A stretch of 61,975 nt of DNA, taken from the NCBI GenBank assembly GCA_003211115.1, contig QCTP01000004.1, forward strand, positions 1 through 61,975, written 5' to 3'. Positions within the stretch are counted from its first letter, which is position 1, and each line of letters opens with the position of its first letter. This DNA comes from Prochlorococcus sp. AG-673-M19. Its GTDB lineage: Bacteria > Cyanobacteriota > Cyanobacteriia > PCC-6307 > Cyanobiaceae. Both the position numbers and the translations under genes were made by a program. Shown piece after piece: positions 27,924 through 41,397 of this stretch. The notes beneath the pieces are model-generated. The model was not told the origin of the DNA, did no database searches, and was given only the letters and a program-made list of their open reading frames with translations.

Positions 27924-28551
27924 AAACGTTTTCACTTGAAACTGATTTTTCCGAACCTTCTTGTTGCGATAATTCTGACCTGGCTTTCTCAGCACTTTTT
28001 CTTAATGCCTCTAATCTATCTTCAAAAATGATTCTTTTTTTCTTTTTTCTGGTTTTTTCTATTAACTCTTTTAATGCTCCGCCAAGACTTTTATAAGCAT
28101 TGGGAATACTATATCCAAATCTACAGGCAAGATCTATGGCTCTCTCATCTGCAAAAATAGCATCTTGAAGTTTTTTTTCAGAATTGTTTTTTATGTAAAG
28201 TCTATAACCTGCAAAACTTGATAATCCAAGAGCAAGAAGTAACAGTAATCCATCTTGTACCCATAGTTCGCCTATTGCTCCTCCAAGCCCTATTGCTAAA
28301 GCAGCCATTTCCCAACCATCTCTAGGAATTGCATCGTTTTGAATCTTTCCCACTTCATGCCAAAATAATAAATTTCTATGATCAATGGCATAATTTTCCC
28401 ATTTTTCTAAATCAACTTGAATCTCAACTTCATCACGGCCAATTTCCTCCAATGTAATTAAAGGAGGATCTATCGCAGCGGCGGCTTCAACAAAAACCCA
28501 ACTTTCATTCTCTGGAGGCAACAAACTTTTAAGTCGCTGAAGTTCGCTCAT
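27913..28551 (-). CDS. DUF3318-like protein
   Basis: LLPPENESWVFVEAAAAIDPPLITLEEIGRDEVEIQVDLEKWENLA-like N-terminus. Confidence 0.65.
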   Translation of the reverse strand: MSELQRLKSLLPPENESWVFVEAAAAIDPPLITLEEIGRDEVEIQVDLEKWENYAIDHRNLLFWHEVGKIQNDAIPRDGWEMAALAIGLGGAIGELWVQDGLLLLLALGLSSFAGYRLYIKNNSEKKLQDAIFADERAIDLACRFGYSIPNAYKSLGGALKELIEKTRKKKKRIIFEDRLEALRKSAEKARSELSQQEGSEKSVSSENVYGQ

Positions 28552-28659
28552 AAATCATATTTTATTATCAATACTATAGAAACAAATGTTGCTTTTCAAG
28601 TAACTTGATTAACATCTGATCATTTATAAGTAGCATTAAATAAATGAAAATTTCTAATT

Positions 28660-31600
28660 ATGCCTCAAAGAGGTGATCTTAAAAGAATCCTTATTCTTGG
28701 CTCAGGTCCAATTGTTATAGGTCAAGCATGTGAATTTGATTATTCGGGTACGCAGGCTTGTAAAGCTTTAAGAAAAGCAGGATATGAAATTATCTTAATT
28801 AATTCGAATCCTGCATCCATAATGACCGATCCAGAAATCGCAAATAAAACATATATTGAACCTTTAACTCCAGAGATAGTTTCTCAAATAATTTTGAAGG
28901 AAAAACCTGATGCCATTCTCCCAACAATGGGCGGTCAAACTGCTCTAAACCTAGCAGTAAAACTTTCTGAATCTGAGTTCTTAAAAAATAATAATGTTGA
29001 ATTAATAGGCGCTGATTTAAAAGCTATTAATAAAGCTGAAGATAGAAAATTATTTAAAGAATCAATGGAAAAAATAAAGGTAAATGTATGCCCCTCAGGT
29101 ATTGCTTCTGACTTGTCTCAAGCCAGAGAGGTATCTAAGCAAATAAATTCATATCCATTAATAATTAGACCAGCCTTTACGTTAGGAGGTGTTGGAGGAG
29201 GTATAGCATATAATCTTGAAGAATTTAATGATCTTTGTAAATCAGGTTTAGATGAAAGTCCTAGTAATCAAATATTAATTGAAAAGTCCCTAATAGGGTG
29301 GAAAGAATTTGAATTAGAAGTTATGAGAGATACAGCTGATAACGTCGTAATAATTTGTAGTATTGAAAATTTAGACCCTATGGGTGTTCATACCGGTGAT
29401 TCAATCACGGTAGCTCCTGCTCAAACATTAACTGATAAGGAGTATCAAAGACTCAGAGATTTATCACTTAAAATTATAAGAGAGGTTGGTGTTGAAACAG
29501 GAGGAAGTAATATTCAATTTGCTATTAATCCAAAAAATGGAGATGTAATAGTTATAGAGATGAATCCACGTGTAAGCAGATCTTCCGCATTAGCTAGTAA
29601 AGCTACAGGTTTTCCTATAGCTAAAATTGCCGCCTTGTTATCTGTTGGATTCACACTTGACGAAATTATTAATGATATTACTAAAAAAACACCTGCATGT
29701 TTCGAACCAACAATTGATTACATTGTAACTAAGGTACCAAGGTTTGCTTTTGAAAAGTTTAAAGGTTCTTCAAACATTTTAAATACAGCAATGAAATCTG
29801 TTGGGGAAACAATGGCAATCGGACGATCCTTTGAAGAATCCTTTCAAAAAGCATTAAGATCTTTAGAAATTGGTATTTCAGGTTGGGAATGCGATTCTAT
29901 TGAAGATTTTAAAAACGAAAATGATTTACAGAATAATTTAAGAAATCCTACTGCTGAGAGGATTTTAATAATTAAAAAGGCTATGGATTATGGTAAGACT
30001 AATTCTTACATCAACGAAATTACAAATATAGATTTGTGGTTTATTGAGAAGTTACGAAATATTTTTAATTTTCAGAATAAATTTTTAAAAGGTAAAGAAC
30101 TTTCTTCGATTGATAGGGATTTAATGTTACGTGTTAAGCAAATGGGCTTTTCAGACCAACAGATTGCAAAATTAACAAAGTCTGAATTTTTTGAAGTAAG
30201 AAATTATAGAAAAAATTTAAAAATAACGCCAATTTATAAAACTGTGGACACGTGCTCAGCTGAGTTCTCTTCTGAGACGCCTTATCATTACTCGTCCTAT
30301 GAAGAATCTTTCTCTGAGAATAGTTCACAGTTATATGATAATGAAGTTCATACTGATAAAAACAATTATTTAAAAAAAATTATGATACTCGGAGGAGGGC
30401 CTAACAGAATCGGTCAAGGTATTGAATTTGATTACTGTTGTTGCCATGCCTCATATCAGGCTTCCTACAATGGTTATCAAACGATAATGGTAAATAGTAA
30501 TCCTGAAACTGTTTCTACTGATTATGATACGAGCGATATTTTATATTTTGAACCAGTAACTTTAGAAGATGTTCTTAATATAATTGAAGCTGAAGATCCC
30601 TATGGATTAATAGTTCAATTTGGAGGACAAACTCCTCTTAAATTGTCTTTACCACTATCTAATTGGTTGAAGTCCAAAGAAGGTAATAATTGCAGATCAA
30701 AAATTCTGGGAACATCGCCTATTTCGATTGATATAGCAGAAGATAGGGAAGAATTTACAAAGATTTTAGATGAATTAAATATTAGACAACCCCTAAATGG
30801 AATAGCACGTAATCAAGAAGAAGCATTATTAGTCGCAAATAATATAGGTTTTCCATTAGTTGTTAGACCTTCTTATGTTTTAGGAGGAAGAGCTATGGAG
30901 ATAGTAAAAGATAAAAATGAACTATCTCGTTATATATCTGAAGCCGTCAGTGTTTCACCAGATCATCCGATTCTTTTAGATCAATATTTAAGTAACGCAA
31001 TTGAGATTGATGTTGATGCATTATGTGACTCTAGCGGTTCAGTTGTTATTGCAGGTCTTATGGAACATGTAGAACCTGCAGGTATCCATTCTGGAGATTC
31101 AGCTTGCTGCCTTCCTCCAATTTCCCTGTCCCAATTAACATTAGATACCGTAAAGAAATGGACAAAATTAATTGCGAATAGATTGAATGTTGTTGGGTTA
31201 ATTAATTTGCAATTTGCTGTTAAAAATGTGAATAGTGAAAAAAATGAATTGTTTATTCTTGAGGCTAACCCACGAGCTTCTAGAACAGTCCCCTTTGTCT
31301 CAAAAGCTATTGGAAGGCCCGTTGCGAAATTAGCTACTCAATTAATGCAAGGATCATCATTAGAAGATATAAATTTTACTAAGGAAATTATTCCAAAGTA
31401 TCAATCAGTTAAGGAAGCTGTTTTACCTTTTAAAAGATTTCCAGGTTCTGATACTTTGTTGGGCCCTGAGATGCGTTCTACTGGTGAAGTAATGGGTTTG
31501 GCTGAGGATTTTGGTTTGGCTTATGCAAAATCTGAATTAGCTGCAGGTAATGGGGTCCCCTCCGAAGGAGTAGCTTTTTTATCTACCAATGATCTAGATA

Positions 31601-31959
31601 AAGATAAATTAGAGGATATTGCCAGGGAGCTTTTAGTCTTAGGTTTTAAATTAATAGCAACTAAGGGTACGGCTAGATATCTATCAAATTTAGATATTAA
31701 AGTAGATGAGGTATTGAAAGTGCATGAAGGCAGGCCTAATATTGAAGATTTAATTCGTTCTGGTCTTATACAATTAGTTATCAATACGCCTGTTGGTTCT
31801 CAAGCTTTTCATGATGACGCATATCTTAGAAGAGCTGCTTTAGAATACAATATACCAACTTTTACTACTATTCCTGGAGCAAAAGCAGCCTTAAAGGCAA
31901 TTAAATCTTTACGTATTAATAAAATTGAAACTATTTCACTTCAAGAAATTCATAACTAA
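28660..31959 (+). CDS. carB: Carbamoyl-phosphate synthase large subunit
   Basis: Full 1099-aa duplicated ATP-grasp protein with [37 protein letters not shown]. Confidence 0.97.
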   Translation: MPQRGDLKRILILGSGPIVIGQACEFDYSGTQACKALRKAGYEIILINSNPASIMTDPEIANKTYIEPLTPEIVSQIILKEKPDAILPTMGGQTALNLAVKLSESEFLKNNNVELIGADLKAINKAEDRKLFKESMEKIKVNVCPSGIASDLSQAREVSKQINSYPLIIRPAFTLGGVGGGIAYNLEEFNDLCKSGLDESPSNQILIEKSLIGWKEFELEVMRDTADNVVIICSIENLDPMGVHTGDSITVAPAQTLTDKEYQRLRDLSLKIIREVGVETGGSNIQFAINPKNGDVIVIEMNPRVSRSSALASKATGFPIAKIAALLSVGFTLDEIINDITKKTPACFEPTIDYIVTKVPRFAFEKFKGSSNILNTAMKSVGETMAIGRSFEESFQKALRSLEIGISGWECDSIEDFKNENDLQNNLRNPTAERILIIKKAMDYGKTNSYINEITNIDLWFIEKLRNIFNFQNKFLKGKELSSIDRDLMLRVKQMGFSDQQIAKLTKSEFFEVRNYRKNLKITPIYKTVDTCSAEFSSETPYHYSSYEESFSENSSQLYDNEVHTDKNNYLKKIMILGGGPNRIGQGIEFDYCCCHASYQASYNGYQTIMVNSNPETVSTDYDTSDILYFEPVTLEDVLNIIEAEDPYGLIVQFGGQTPLKLSLPLSNWLKSKEGNNCRSKILGTSPISIDIAEDREEFTKILDELNIRQPLNGIARNQEEALLVANNIGFPLVVRPSYVLGGRAMEIVKDKNELSRYISEAVSVSPDHPILLDQYLSNAIEIDVDALCDSSGSVVIAGLMEHVEPAGIHSGDSACCLPPISLSQLTLDTVKKWTKLIANRLNVVGLINLQFAVKNVNSEKNELFILEANPRASRTVPFVSKAIGRPVAKLATQLMQGSSLEDINFTKEIIPKYQSVKEAVLPFKRFPGSDTLLGPEMRSTGEVMGLAEDFGLAYAKSELAAGNGVPSEGVAFLSTNDLDKDKLEDIARELLVLGFKLIATKGTARYLSNLDIKVDEVLKVHEGRPNIEDLIRSGLIQLVINTPVGSQAFHDDAYLRRAALEYNIPTFTTIPGAKAALKAIKSLRINKIETISLQEIHN

Positions 31960-31965
31960 TATAAT

Positions 31966-32184
31966 CTATTCAAGATTTTTAAGTTTCCCTCTTAATTCGT
32001 TTGCTAAGGATTTCCTCCCAATGCTTAATAGTTTAAGAGTATCTTGATGCATTTTTAATTGAGCCTCAGCTATTTGCAATTCTTTTATTAGTTTTTTTGT
32101 GTCATTAGCTAAATCATTAATATGATATTGCTTCCCTTCAAATGTTAATACTGGATTATTACTATCAATTTTCTTTTCACTCAT
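31966..32184 (-). CDS. DUF6447-like small protein
   Basis: LTFEGKQYHINDLANDTKKLIKELQIAEAQLKMHQDTLKLLSIGRKSL. Confidence 0.6.
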   Translation of the reverse strand: MSEKKIDSNNPVLTFEGKQYHINDLANDTKKLIKELQIAEAQLKMHQDTLKLLSIGRKSLANELRGKLKNLE

Positions 32185-32212
32185 GATAATTATATTTTGA
32201 AAGATATTAAAT

Positions 32213-33919
32213 TCATTCTATTTTAATCAACTGTTTTTCACATAATTCTTTATAAATACCTTCTTTATTAATCAAATCTATATGTTGACCAATATCAATA
32301 ATATTACCCTTGTCAAAAACAACAATTTTATCAGCACCCTGAGTTGTAGCTAATCTGTGCGCGATAATAATAACAGTTCTATTATTCATTGCTTGTTTTA
32401 ATCCTTTTTGAACTTCTGTTTCTGAGTCTGCATCTAATGCACTGGTCGCTTCGTCCAATAAAAGGATTGATGGATTTCCTAATATTGCTCTAGCAATAGC
32501 AATTCTTTGGATTTGTCCTCCTGATAAATTTGAGCCTCTTTCGCTTATCAAGGTTTCATATTTACTAGGAAGTTTTTGAATAAATTTATGTGCATTTGCA
32601 ATCTTGGCGGACTTAATAACATCTTCATCTCTAAATTTTCTCCCCATTTTAATTACGTCAATTATTTTCCCAGAGAACAAAAAAGGTTGTTGCTCTACTA
32701 ATGCTATGTTAGATCTAATATCTAATGAACTTATAGATTTAATTTCTTTATCGTCTATATAAATTTCACCTTTACTTGGGGTAATAAACTTTAAGATTAA
32801 AGCCATCATTGTACTTTTCCCTGCTCCTGAAGACCCAACAAAAGCAATTACCTGTCCTTTTGAAATTTGTAAAGTTATATCTTTTAAAACTTTATTATTT
32901 TTTTTATATTCAAAATTAACTTTATTAAACTCAATTTTTCCATCTATTTTTGATATTTTTTCTAAATATTTTTCTTCTTTTTCTAATGGTTCTAAATTAA
33001 TTTTTTTTAATCTCTTCAATGATGCTTCAGCTTGTTTGTATTCATTGAAATTTATACTAATGTGACTAATTGGATCAATAAGCATCAATATAGCAGCAAA
33101 AAAACTACTAAATTCTTCGCTATTTAGTAAACCCAGATTAATTCTTAATGCTCCTAAACCTAAAATTGCCAATATTCCAAAAGCTTCAATAAAACCAACA
33201 ACTGGATGTTGGAAAGCAAGTAATTTAAGTGTTTTATATTTTGCATTTTTATTACTTCTCAATCTTTTATTAAATCTACTTTTAATCCAATTTTCGGCTG
33301 CAAATGCTCTTATGGTAGATATCCCATTTATAGATTCTCCTATTAAACCGGCTAAGTCGCTTGTTGATTCTTGACTTTTCTCAGAGGCTATTAAAACTCG
33401 TTTCCCAAATGTATTTACTGAAATAATTATTATTGGAGCTAAAATAAAAGTAGATAATGTTAATGACCAATCTAAATAAATCATATAAATTATTACTGCT
33501 AGTAATTGAAAAAGACATGGCAAAGTATCTTGAAATGATTTATAAATTACTTCACTGACCCTGTCTGCATCTTCAGTAAGCCTATAAGTGATGTCACCGG
33601 TAGAGATATTATTTATAAAATTTATTTTTATTTTATGAATTCTACTAAATAAATTTTGTCTCATTACTTCACTAATTTCTAATGAAGGTTTAGCTATAAA
33701 AACATCTTGCCCAAATTGAGCTATTTTTTGAATTAAAAATATAATAAGAGATTTTATTATTATATTAAAAACACTTGAAAGATCTCCTGAACCTATTGCA
33801 GGGATTAATTTTCCAGCTAAAAAAGCTAATATTGGCCAACATGCTACATAAATTATCATGCATATAAACCCTTTAATAAATCTATTTATATATGGAGTGA
33901 TTGGTGGAATTAATCGCAA
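32213..33919 (-). CDS. ABC exporter, fused permease/ATPase (MsbA-like)
   Basis: GSSGAGKSTMMALIL, LSGGQIQRIAIARAIL, LLLDEATSALD, N-terminal TM domain. Confidence 0.9.
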   Translation of the reverse strand: MRLIPPITPYINRFIKGFICMIIYVACWPILAFLAGKLIPAIGSGDLSSVFNIIIKSLIIFLIQKIAQFGQDVFIAKPSLEISEVMRQNLFSRIHKIKINFINNISTGDITYRLTEDADRVSEVIYKSFQDTLPCLFQLLAVIIYMIYLDWSLTLSTFILAPIIIISVNTFGKRVLIASEKSQESTSDLAGLIGESINGISTIRAFAAENWIKSRFNKRLRSNKNAKYKTLKLLAFQHPVVGFIEAFGILAILGLGALRINLGLLNSEEFSSFFAAILMLIDPISHISINFNEYKQAEASLKRLKKINLEPLEKEEKYLEKISKIDGKIEFNKVNFEYKKNNKVLKDITLQISKGQVIAFVGSSGAGKSTMMALILKFITPSKGEIYIDDKEIKSISSLDIRSNIALVEQQPFLFSGKIIDVIKMGRKFRDEDVIKSAKIANAHKFIQKLPSKYETLISERGSNLSGGQIQRIAIARAILGNPSILLLDEATSALDADSETEVQKGLKQAMNNRTVIIIAHRLATTQGADKIVVFDKGNIIDIGQHIDLINKEGIYKELCEKQLIKIE

Positions 33920-33975
33920 GATATTCTATTTAAGTATTTCTTTTACTTTATCAATAGCTGCGATTTTATAAAACA

Positions 33976-34152
33976 ATGAAATTAGATCAATTTTTAAAAT
34001 GGCATAACATTGCTTCTTCTGGAGGCGAGGCAAAAATCTTTATAAAATCTGGTCAAGTTAAAGTTAATGGCCAAATAGAATTAAAAAGAGGAAGAAAATT
34101 AGTTAAAGGAGATAAAGTTATGTTTCTAAAAAATGAATTAATTTTTGAATAA
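33976..34152 (+). CDS. 58-aa S4-domain RNA-binding protein (YbcJ/YaaA-like)
   Basis: MKLDQFLKWHNIASSGGEAKIFIKSGQVKVNGQIELKRGRKLVKGDKVMFLKNELIFE, missing from the ORF track. Confidence 0.85.
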   Translation: MKLDQFLKWHNIASSGGEAKIFIKSGQVKVNGQIELKRGRKLVKGDKVMFLKNELIFE

Positions 34153-34204
34153 TTAGCCTATTAACCGCAAGTTATATTAGTATATTTTTCTTAGACAATA
34201 TATT

Positions 34205-34930
34205 TTGAGAAAATCTGTAATCGCTGGTAATTGGAAGATGCACATGACTTGTGCAGAAACAAAAAATTATTTGGAGGCCTTTCTTCCACTAATTAAAAAT
34301 ATTCCTAATGATAGAAATATAGTAATTGCTCCTCCATTTACAGCCATTTCTACCTTTTCAGGTTATACCAATTTTGACTATTTAAATATTGCAAGTCAAA
34401 ACATCCATTGGGAGGAACAAGGTGCCTTTACAGCAGAAATCTCCCCAACGATGCTTATTGAACACAATGTTAAATATGCAATTGTTGGACATAGCGAACC
34501 AAGGAAATATTTCAGTGAAAGTGATGAACAAATTAATAAAAGAGCTGTTTTTGCTCAATCAAGCGGACTTACTCCAATAGTTTGTGTTGGTGAAACTCTT
34601 GAACAAAGAGAAAGAGGTGAGGCTGATAGAGTTATCACTAGACAAGTTGAACAGGGATTAGAGAACACTGATCCATCTAATCTCATAATTGCTTATGAAC
34701 CTATATGGGCTATTGGTACTGGGAAAACTTGTGAAGCTGCAGATGCAAATAAGATATGTACGTTAATAAGAAAGTTAATTGGTTTTAATGATGTAATTAT
34801 TCAATATGGAGGTTCTGTTAAACCTAATAATATTGATGAGATAATGTCAATGAGTGACATTGATGGAGTTTTGGTTGGTGGTTCTTCTCTAGATCCGATC
34901 AGTTTTTCAAGAATTGCAAATTACGAATAA
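34205..34930 (+). CDS. tpiA: Triosephosphate isomerase (TTG start)
   Basis: [30 protein letters not shown]. Confidence 0.95.
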   Translation: MRKSVIAGNWKMHMTCAETKNYLEAFLPLIKNIPNDRNIVIAPPFTAISTFSGYTNFDYLNIASQNIHWEEQGAFTAEISPTMLIEHNVKYAIVGHSEPRKYFSESDEQINKRAVFAQSSGLTPIVCVGETLEQRERGEADRVITRQVEQGLENTDPSNLIIAYEPIWAIGTGKTCEAADANKICTLIRKLIGFNDVIIQYGGSVKPNNIDEIMSMSDIDGVLVGGSSLDPISFSRIANYE

Positions 34931-35765
34931 TTATTATCCTTGGCCTTATAAATGGGGTCAAAAAACCTCAATAATGGGTATTATTAATTTAACTCCTGAT
35001 TCATTTAGTGATGGAGGTGAATTTTGTTCATTTGAAAAAGTTTTAAATCAAGTAGATTACTTTATATCAAATGGAGTTGATGTTATTGATCTTGGAGCTC
35101 AAAGTACAAGACCTGGGGCAATAGAGATTGGAGCAAAAAACGAATTAAAAAGATTGCTCCCATACTTAAAAAAAATTAGAAGTAAATATCCAAATATTAT
35201 TATTTCTATTGATACCTTTAATTCTGAGGTTGCTAATGAAGCACTTTCAAATGGTGCTGATTGGATTAATGATGTGACTGGAGGTAGAAGGGATGCAGAA
35301 ATATTAGATGTTGTAGCAGCTTTTAATTGTCCTTTTGTGGTAACTCATAGTCGTGGAAATAGTGAAAACATGAATAAATTGATGCTATATGATGATTTAT
35401 TCGTTGATATCGCTAATTCACTTTCAAGTTTGACAAATAAAGCCATAAATAAAAATGTTGCTAAGGATAAGATAATTTGGGATCCAGGTATTGGCTTTTC
35501 AAAAAATACTAATCAAAATATCGAAATTTTAAGAAACATAGATTTCTTTAAAAAATTTGAATTTCCTATTTTAATTGGTGCTTCAAGAAAAAGATTTATT
35601 GGAGAAATATTAAAAGAACCTAATCCTAAAGAGAGAGATATAGGAACTCTTGCTATTAGTTGCCTTTGCTCTCAACTAAATATTCACTTAGTAAGAGTTC
35701 ATAATGTAAAAATAAATTATCAAATTTTAAAAGTAGCCGATCAAATTTATAGAAAAAAAACTTGA
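34914..35765 (+). CDS. folP: Dihydropteroate synthase
   Basis: [37 protein letters not shown]. Confidence 0.95.
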   Translation: MQITNNYYPWPYKWGQKTSIMGIINLTPDSFSDGGEFCSFEKVLNQVDYFISNGVDVIDLGAQSTRPGAIEIGAKNELKRLLPYLKKIRSKYPNIIISIDTFNSEVANEALSNGADWINDVTGGRRDAEILDVVAAFNCPFVVTHSRGNSENMNKLMLYDDLFVDIANSLSSLTNKAINKNVAKDKIIWDPGIGFSKNTNQNIEILRNIDFFKKFEFPILIGASRKRFIGEILKEPNPKERDIGTLAISCLCSQLNIHLVRVHNVKINYQILKVADQIYRKKT

Positions 35766-35768
35766 TAT

Positions 35769-38700
35769 TTACTCTTTAACACCCTCAATTTTATCCTCTA
35801 CCTCTTGATAAAGTTCTTTTAGTTGTTCAATATTTTCATCGGATGTTTCCCAATAACCTCTCCCATTAACTTCGAGTAATGTTCCTACTATTCTTCTGAA
35901 ACTATTAGGATTTAAATCCATGAGCCTTCTCCTCATTTCTTCATCATTAATGAATGTTTCATTAGTTTCTTCGTAAACAAAATTATCTACTTGGCCACTT
36001 GTTGCGCTCCATCCAAGTGTGTAGTTAAGTCTATTGGACAGCTCTCTAACTCCTTCATATCCAGACTTAAGCATCCCTTCATACCATTTTGGATTCAAAA
36101 GCTTTGTTCTTGAATCAAGTCTAATTGTTTCGCCTAGAGTTCTAACTTGAGCATTAGAAGTAGTAGTGTCTGCAATATAACTGCTTGGTTCTTTACCATC
36201 ATCCCTTAATGTTTTTATTAATTTAGTAGGGTCAGAATCAAAATAATGGCTTACATCAGTTAGCGATATTTCAGAAGAGTCAAGGTTCTGAAATGTGACA
36301 TCAGCAGTTTTCATGACAGACTCGAATACATCTCTTTTTTGATTCATTTCTCCTGGGTTATCAGCATTAAAAGCATATGTTTTTCTTGATAAGTACATTT
36401 CTTGTAGTTCATTTTCTTCTTCCCAAGTTGAATTTTCAACAGCTAAATTTACATTTGAACTATAGCTTCCACTAGCATTGGAAAATACTCTTGCAGAGGC
36501 TTCCCTTAATGAAGTTCCCTCTTTTTCAGCTTGTTCTAAGGAATGTTTTCTTACAAAGTTAGACTCTAGTGGCTCTTCAGCTTCTGCTGCTATTTTTACT
36601 GCTTGATCAATTAGTGCCATTTGGTTTATAAATAAATCTCTAAAAACTCCAGAGCAATTTACAACCACATCTATTCTTGGTCTGCCAAGTTCCTCTAACG
36701 GGATAAGTTCTAATTTATTTATTCGGCCAACAGAATCAGGTTTTGGTTTGACTCCTACAAACCATAAAATTTGAGCAAGAGATTCACCATAAGTTTTGAT
36801 ATTGTCAGTACCCCATAGAACACAAGCTATTGTTTCAGGCCAAGTTCCTTGTTCCTCCTTTTGTCTTTCAACTAATTTATCTACAACAGATTTAGCTGCC
36901 GCTACTGCTGCTGTAGTAGGAATTGATTGTGGATCAAGTGCATGAATATTTTTACCACTAGGTAAAACACTTGGGTTCCTAATAGGATCTCCTCCAGGTC
37001 CAGGTAAAACATAATTCCCATCTAAAGCTTTTATGAGGCTATCCATTTCTTTATCTGCACAAACCTGCTCAAGGCAGAATAATAAATAGTCGAATAGTTT
37101 ATTTAATTCTTTTTGATTTACTTCATTAAACCCATTTACTCTACATACTCTAAGCCAAGGAGTAGGTAAATTTAAACCAAATATTTTCAAAAAATCTAGT
37201 AATTTTGAAAATAGTGATTTCTCTAAATAAACTCTTCCATCAACAATTTTTAATGAGTTAACCATCGCAAATATTGATTCTCTAGCAGTTTTAATGATTT
37301 TTTCATTTAGTTCAACAAACTTAAGTTCTCCATTATTGTTACCATCGTAAATTTGATCAATTTTTAGATTTATTGATTCTGCTAATAAACCTGGTAAGGA
37401 TCTAAGACCTTCTTGGTCTCTTTCTAATGAAGCTATATTTACTAATGTTGCAACTGCTTCCTCAGCTGTTGGAGCTTCACCAATTGTATGGAGTCCACAG
37501 GGTAATAACCTACTTTCAATTTCCATTAATTGTTTATATATATTACCTACGAAAAGGTCTCTCTCTTCAATAGTAAGTTCCTCAACTTCTGTAGAAGGGA
37601 GTTCTACATCTTTATCGAGATTACATTGCTTTGAAGTTTCCACAATTGCATTAACTATTTGTATACCTCTACTACTTTCTCTAAGTTGTTGATAAGAGCC
37701 TACAAGCTCGCTCAATTCTTTTAGTCCCTTATAAAGACCAGCATTTTCAGCTGGAGGAGTTAAGTAACTTATGGTAGATGCATATCCTCTTCTCTTAGCA
37801 ATTGTTGCTTCTGATGGGTTATTTGCTGCGTAATAATATAAATTTGGCAGAGATCCAATTAATGAATCGGGGTAACATGTTTCACTCATTCCCATTTGTT
37901 TTCCGGGCATAAATTCAAGTGAACCGTGTGTCCCGAAATGAAGAACTGCATCAGCTCCCCATATTTTTTCAACATAAGTGTAATAAGCTGCAAAACCATG
38001 ATGAGGACTTGCACTTCTTGAGTAAAGTAATCTCATTGGATCACCCTCATAACCAAATGTTGGTTGTACTCCTATAAAAACATTTCCAAAATGTTTCCCG
38101 TAAATAAGTAAATTTTGTCCATCGCTATTTAAGTTGCCAGGCGGCTTACCCCAGTTTTCTTCTAATCTCTTTGAATAGGGTGTAAATTCTTCATATTCTC
38201 TTATAGTCATCTTATGAGCAATATTCAATTCGGGAGAACCATTCATCGCTTCTGGATTATTAATCACTTTTTCCATTAGTTCTTTTGAGTTTTTAGGAAG
38301 ATCATCAATTTGGTAACCTTTATCTTTCATTTCTAAAAGAACTCTATAAATAGAACCAAAAACATTTAAATAAGCCGCTGTTCCAACATTTCCTTTATCA
38401 GGTGGAAAACTAAATACAGTTATCGCTAATTTCTTTTCTTCCCTTTTTTTTACTCTTAGTGTTGACCACTTTATAGCCCTTTCAGCTATTACATCTACTC
38501 TATCTTGAAGGGTATGAGCTTTACCAGTTGCATCATCACGTCCTGAAAGAATTATTGGTTCAATGGCCCCGTCTAATTCTGGTATGGCAATTTGAAGTGC
38601 AACTTGAACAGGATGCAATCCTAAATCACTTTCTTCCCACTCTTGAGTTGTTTGAAAAACTAATGGTAATGCAACCATATATGGTCTATTTAGTTTCTTC

Positions 38701-39779
38701 AGAGCATCTATTGCTTTTGGATGATCTTGTCTTGCAGGACCACCTACCAATGCAAATCCTGTTAAAGAAACCACCCCATCAACTATTGCTTTATCTTTAT
38801 TAATTGAATCATAATAAAATTCATCTACTGGTTTAGAAAAATCTAATCCACCACAAAATATAGGTAATACACGAGCTCCTCTAAATTCTAATTCTTGAAT
38901 GACGGCTACATAATGAGCATCATCACCTGTAACTATGTGACTTCTTTGAAGAACTAATCCAATTGTTGGAGTTTTATCATCTTTAGGTCTAATATCATTT
39001 CTATTATTTTCCCAATTTTGATATTCATTTAAACTTTCAAACATATTTGGAGCTAATGGATGCCATATTCCTAAATCAGGAAAAGTTTCAGGATCTTGTA
39101 TTTTAAATTCTTCTAATTGATCTTTTATATTTTCTGTTACTACATATTTTTCAGAAATCATTAATAGGAAATTTTTAAGATTCTCTGTAGTTCCTCCTAG
39201 CCAATACTGAAAACTTAATATAAATGTTCTTGCATCTTGTGCTTTTTCTACTGGTAAATATTTGAGAATTGAAGGTAATGTGTTCAACAATTTCAACATT
39301 GAATCTTGGAAACTAGCACCATCAGATTCTTTTTTCTTTTTAATAAGATCTCCAATAATACTCTTAGATTGACCAAGTTGAGCCATACTAAATGTACCCA
39401 ATTTATTTAATCTCATAACCTCAGGCATTGAGGGAAAAATAATAGAAGCTTTAAGTTTTTCTTTGTATGGAGAAACTGCATCTACAACTTTTTGAGCTAA
39501 ATCTTCAATAAAAATTAATGATGCAACAAATATGTCGGCATTAGCTATGTCGGTTTTAAAATCTTCGTAATTTTTTTCGTTTCTTAGTTCTTCAATAAGA
39601 TATCCGCAAAGATCTATCCCTATTGGGCCATTCAATTTGTTTATAGATTTTGCAGCTTCAGTTAAGGAATTTTGGTATTGTGGCTCAAGGACAACATAAA
39701 CTGCTTTAATTACAACTTTATGTTTGTTATCCTCAACAGGAGATACTCTGCGGTTTGCTGAGCGGACCTGCGTAAACAT
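35769..39779 (-). CDS. chlH: Magnesium chelatase subunit H
   Basis: 1336-aa CobN/BchH family protein; [54 protein letters not shown]. Confidence 0.95.
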   Translation of the reverse strand: MFTQVRSANRRVSPVEDNKHKVVIKAVYVVLEPQYQNSLTEAAKSINKLNGPIGIDLCGYLIEELRNEKNYEDFKTDIANADIFVASLIFIEDLAQKVVDAVSPYKEKLKASIIFPSMPEVMRLNKLGTFSMAQLGQSKSIIGDLIKKKKESDGASFQDSMLKLLNTLPSILKYLPVEKAQDARTFILSFQYWLGGTTENLKNFLLMISEKYVVTENIKDQLEEFKIQDPETFPDLGIWHPLAPNMFESLNEYQNWENNRNDIRPKDDKTPTIGLVLQRSHIVTGDDAHYVAVIQELEFRGARVLPIFCGGLDFSKPVDEFYYDSINKDKAIVDGVVSLTGFALVGGPARQDHPKAIDALKKLNRPYMVALPLVFQTTQEWEESDLGLHPVQVALQIAIPELDGAIEPIILSGRDDATGKAHTLQDRVDVIAERAIKWSTLRVKKREEKKLAITVFSFPPDKGNVGTAAYLNVFGSIYRVLLEMKDKGYQIDDLPKNSKELMEKVINNPEAMNGSPELNIAHKMTIREYEEFTPYSKRLEENWGKPPGNLNSDGQNLLIYGKHFGNVFIGVQPTFGYEGDPMRLLYSRSASPHHGFAAYYTYVEKIWGADAVLHFGTHGSLEFMPGKQMGMSETCYPDSLIGSLPNLYYYAANNPSEATIAKRRGYASTISYLTPPAENAGLYKGLKELSELVGSYQQLRESSRGIQIVNAIVETSKQCNLDKDVELPSTEVEELTIEERDLFVGNIYKQLMEIESRLLPCGLHTIGEAPTAEEAVATLVNIASLERDQEGLRSLPGLLAESINLKIDQIYDGNNNGELKFVELNEKIIKTARESIFAMVNSLKIVDGRVYLEKSLFSKLLDFLKIFGLNLPTPWLRVCRVNGFNEVNQKELNKLFDYLLFCLEQVCADKEMDSLIKALDGNYVLPGPGGDPIRNPSVLPSGKNIHALDPQSIPTTAAVAAAKSVVDKLVERQKEEQGTWPETIACVLWGTDNIKTYGESLAQILWFVGVKPKPDSVGRINKLELIPLEELGRPRIDVVVNCSGVFRDLFINQMALIDQAVKIAAEAEEPLESNFVRKHSLEQAEKEGTSLREASARVFSNASGSYSSNVNLAVENSTWEEENELQEMYLSRKTYAFNADNPGEMNQKRDVFESVMKTADVTFQNLDSSEISLTDVSHYFDSDPTKLIKTLRDDGKEPSSYIADTTTSNAQVRTLGETIRLDSRTKLLNPKWYEGMLKSGYEGVRELSNRLNYTLGWSATSGQVDNFVYEETNETFINDEEMRRRLMDLNPNSFRRIVGTLLEVNGRGYWETSDENIEQLKELYQEVEDKIEGVKE

Positions 39780-39880
39780 TGATTCTCTTTAAGTATTTTT
39801 ACCAGACTACGGGTGAATTGCCGTTATTGTGTGCTTTATAAATAGCGTGTAACAACCTTTAACCAATTTTTTAAATAAAA

Positions 39881-40729
39881 ATGACAAAAAATCCTGCGAA
39901 AATTGTACCTGTTATTGTTTCTGGAGCATTAGGCAGAATGGGAAGAGAGGTTGTTAATACCGTACTTAATTCTCCAGATTGTAAACTTATTTCCGCTATT
40001 GATACCAATAAAAAAAATAATGGTGAAAATATTTCAAAATTATTGAATTTAAAAAAAAGTGAAGTTTTTGTTTCAAATGATCTCGAAGGGTCTTTATGTT
40101 CAATAAGTCAAGAGTATAGAAATGAGAATATTAGGCCTGTTATTGTTGATTTCACTCATCCTGATTCTGTTTTTGAAAATACCAGATCTGCAATTGCCTA
40201 TGGGATATCCCCAATTGTGGGAACTACTGGCCTTTCTCCATCACAAATAAATGATTTAGCTATTTTTGCTCAAAAAGCAAACATCGGTTGTGCAATAATT
40301 CCAAATTTTTCTGTAGGAATGGTTCTTCTTCAACAAGCGGCTTCCGTAGCGGCAAAGTTTTACGATAATATTGAATTAATAGAGATGCATCACAATCAAA
40401 AAGCAGATTCTCCTAGTGGAACTTGTATTAAAACTGCTGAAATGATTGAAGAGTATCCAAAAAAATATAATAAAAGGTTAGTTAAAGAATCTGAATCGTT
40501 AAAAGGTGTAAGAGGAGGTATTAGAGATTCAGGCCTAAATATTCATTCAATAAGATTACCAGGTCTTTTGGCTCACCAAGTAGTAATTATGGGTTCTCCT
40601 GGAGAAACTTATACAATTAAACATGACACTATTGACAGAAAAGCTTATATGCCTGGCGTTTTACAGGCAATAAGAAAAATAGGTAAATTTGACTCGTTAA
40701 TTTATGGACTTGAAAAATTAATATTTTAA
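39881..40729 (+). CDS. dapB: 4-hydroxy-tetrahydrodipicolinate reductase
   Basis: [40 protein letters not shown]. Confidence 0.95.
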   Translation: MTKNPAKIVPVIVSGALGRMGREVVNTVLNSPDCKLISAIDTNKKNNGENISKLLNLKKSEVFVSNDLEGSLCSISQEYRNENIRPVIVDFTHPDSVFENTRSAIAYGISPIVGTTGLSPSQINDLAIFAQKANIGCAIIPNFSVGMVLLQQAASVAAKFYDNIELIEMHHNQKADSPSGTCIKTAEMIEEYPKKYNKRLVKESESLKGVRGGIRDSGLNIHSIRLPGLLAHQVVIMGSPGETYTIKHDTIDRKAYMPGVLQAIRKIGKFDSLIYGLEKLIF

Positions 40730-41374
40730 ATGCTAATACCAATAAAACAAAATCAAATATCTAAACTTATACCTTCTGTGGGAACTGGCGGACAGTTTAG
40801 ATATGCGCTTGGAGATCCCAGAAAAATTCTTCAGAGACTAATTATTTCGTCTATTGGAGGAATTTTAAATCTCCTGCTTTTTATTAGTCAATCATCAACA
40901 CAGACAGAAAATCTTTGGTTATTATTATGTGTGATTTTTTTTCTTTATATAATATGGGGACCAATACTTGAATCAAGTAGAAAAAATATTAATTATAAAA
41001 AATCTAAGTTCTTTTCTCTCTTCGATGGTTATGTTTCTGATATCTATAAAACCGAAAGAATTGAAAGTTCACGTGAGCAATCAAATAGGCAAGGTCGTTT
41101 AGAGTTGATTGAAAAAAAAAGAACTTGGTTAGTTATTGAATTGGAGGATGAGGATGGTTATTTAGATAAAATAAGTTTTCCAATGGAAAATAAACATAGT
41201 CTAATTAGAGTTGGTTCTAATATTAGATGCATTATTGCATCCAATTATAGAAATTTTGAAAGAGAGATTTCTTTGACTGATGCATGGGTACCTGACGCAA
41301 ATATTTGGATAGGAGAGTACCCATATTTGCTTCGACCAGCATTTGAAGAAATTTGCTATATTTATTTGAAGTGA
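40730..41374 (+). CDS. Conserved membrane-associated hypothetical protein
   Basis: Starts 1 nt after the dapB stop; two hydrophobic helices. Confidence 0.65.
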   Translation: MLIPIKQNQISKLIPSVGTGGQFRYALGDPRKILQRLIISSIGGILNLLLFISQSSTQTENLWLLLCVIFFLYIIWGPILESSRKNINYKKSKFFSLFDGYVSDIYKTERIESSREQSNRQGRLELIEKKRTWLVIELEDEDGYLDKISFPMENKHSLIRVGSNIRCIIASNYRNFEREISLTDAWVPDANIWIGEYPYLLRPAFEEICYIYLK

Positions 41375-41397
41375 ATTGTAGTTATATGAATTAATTA

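Noticed and set aside
30134-30328. 64-aa minus-strand ORF inside carB
   Set aside because: Antisense shadow ORF, no domain-like features
31521-31784. 87-aa minus-strand ORF inside carB
   Set aside because: Antisense shadow of a conserved gene
38528-38803. 91-aa plus-strand ORF inside chlH
   Set aside because: Antisense to a strongly supported CDS with low-complexity residue bias; shadow ORF
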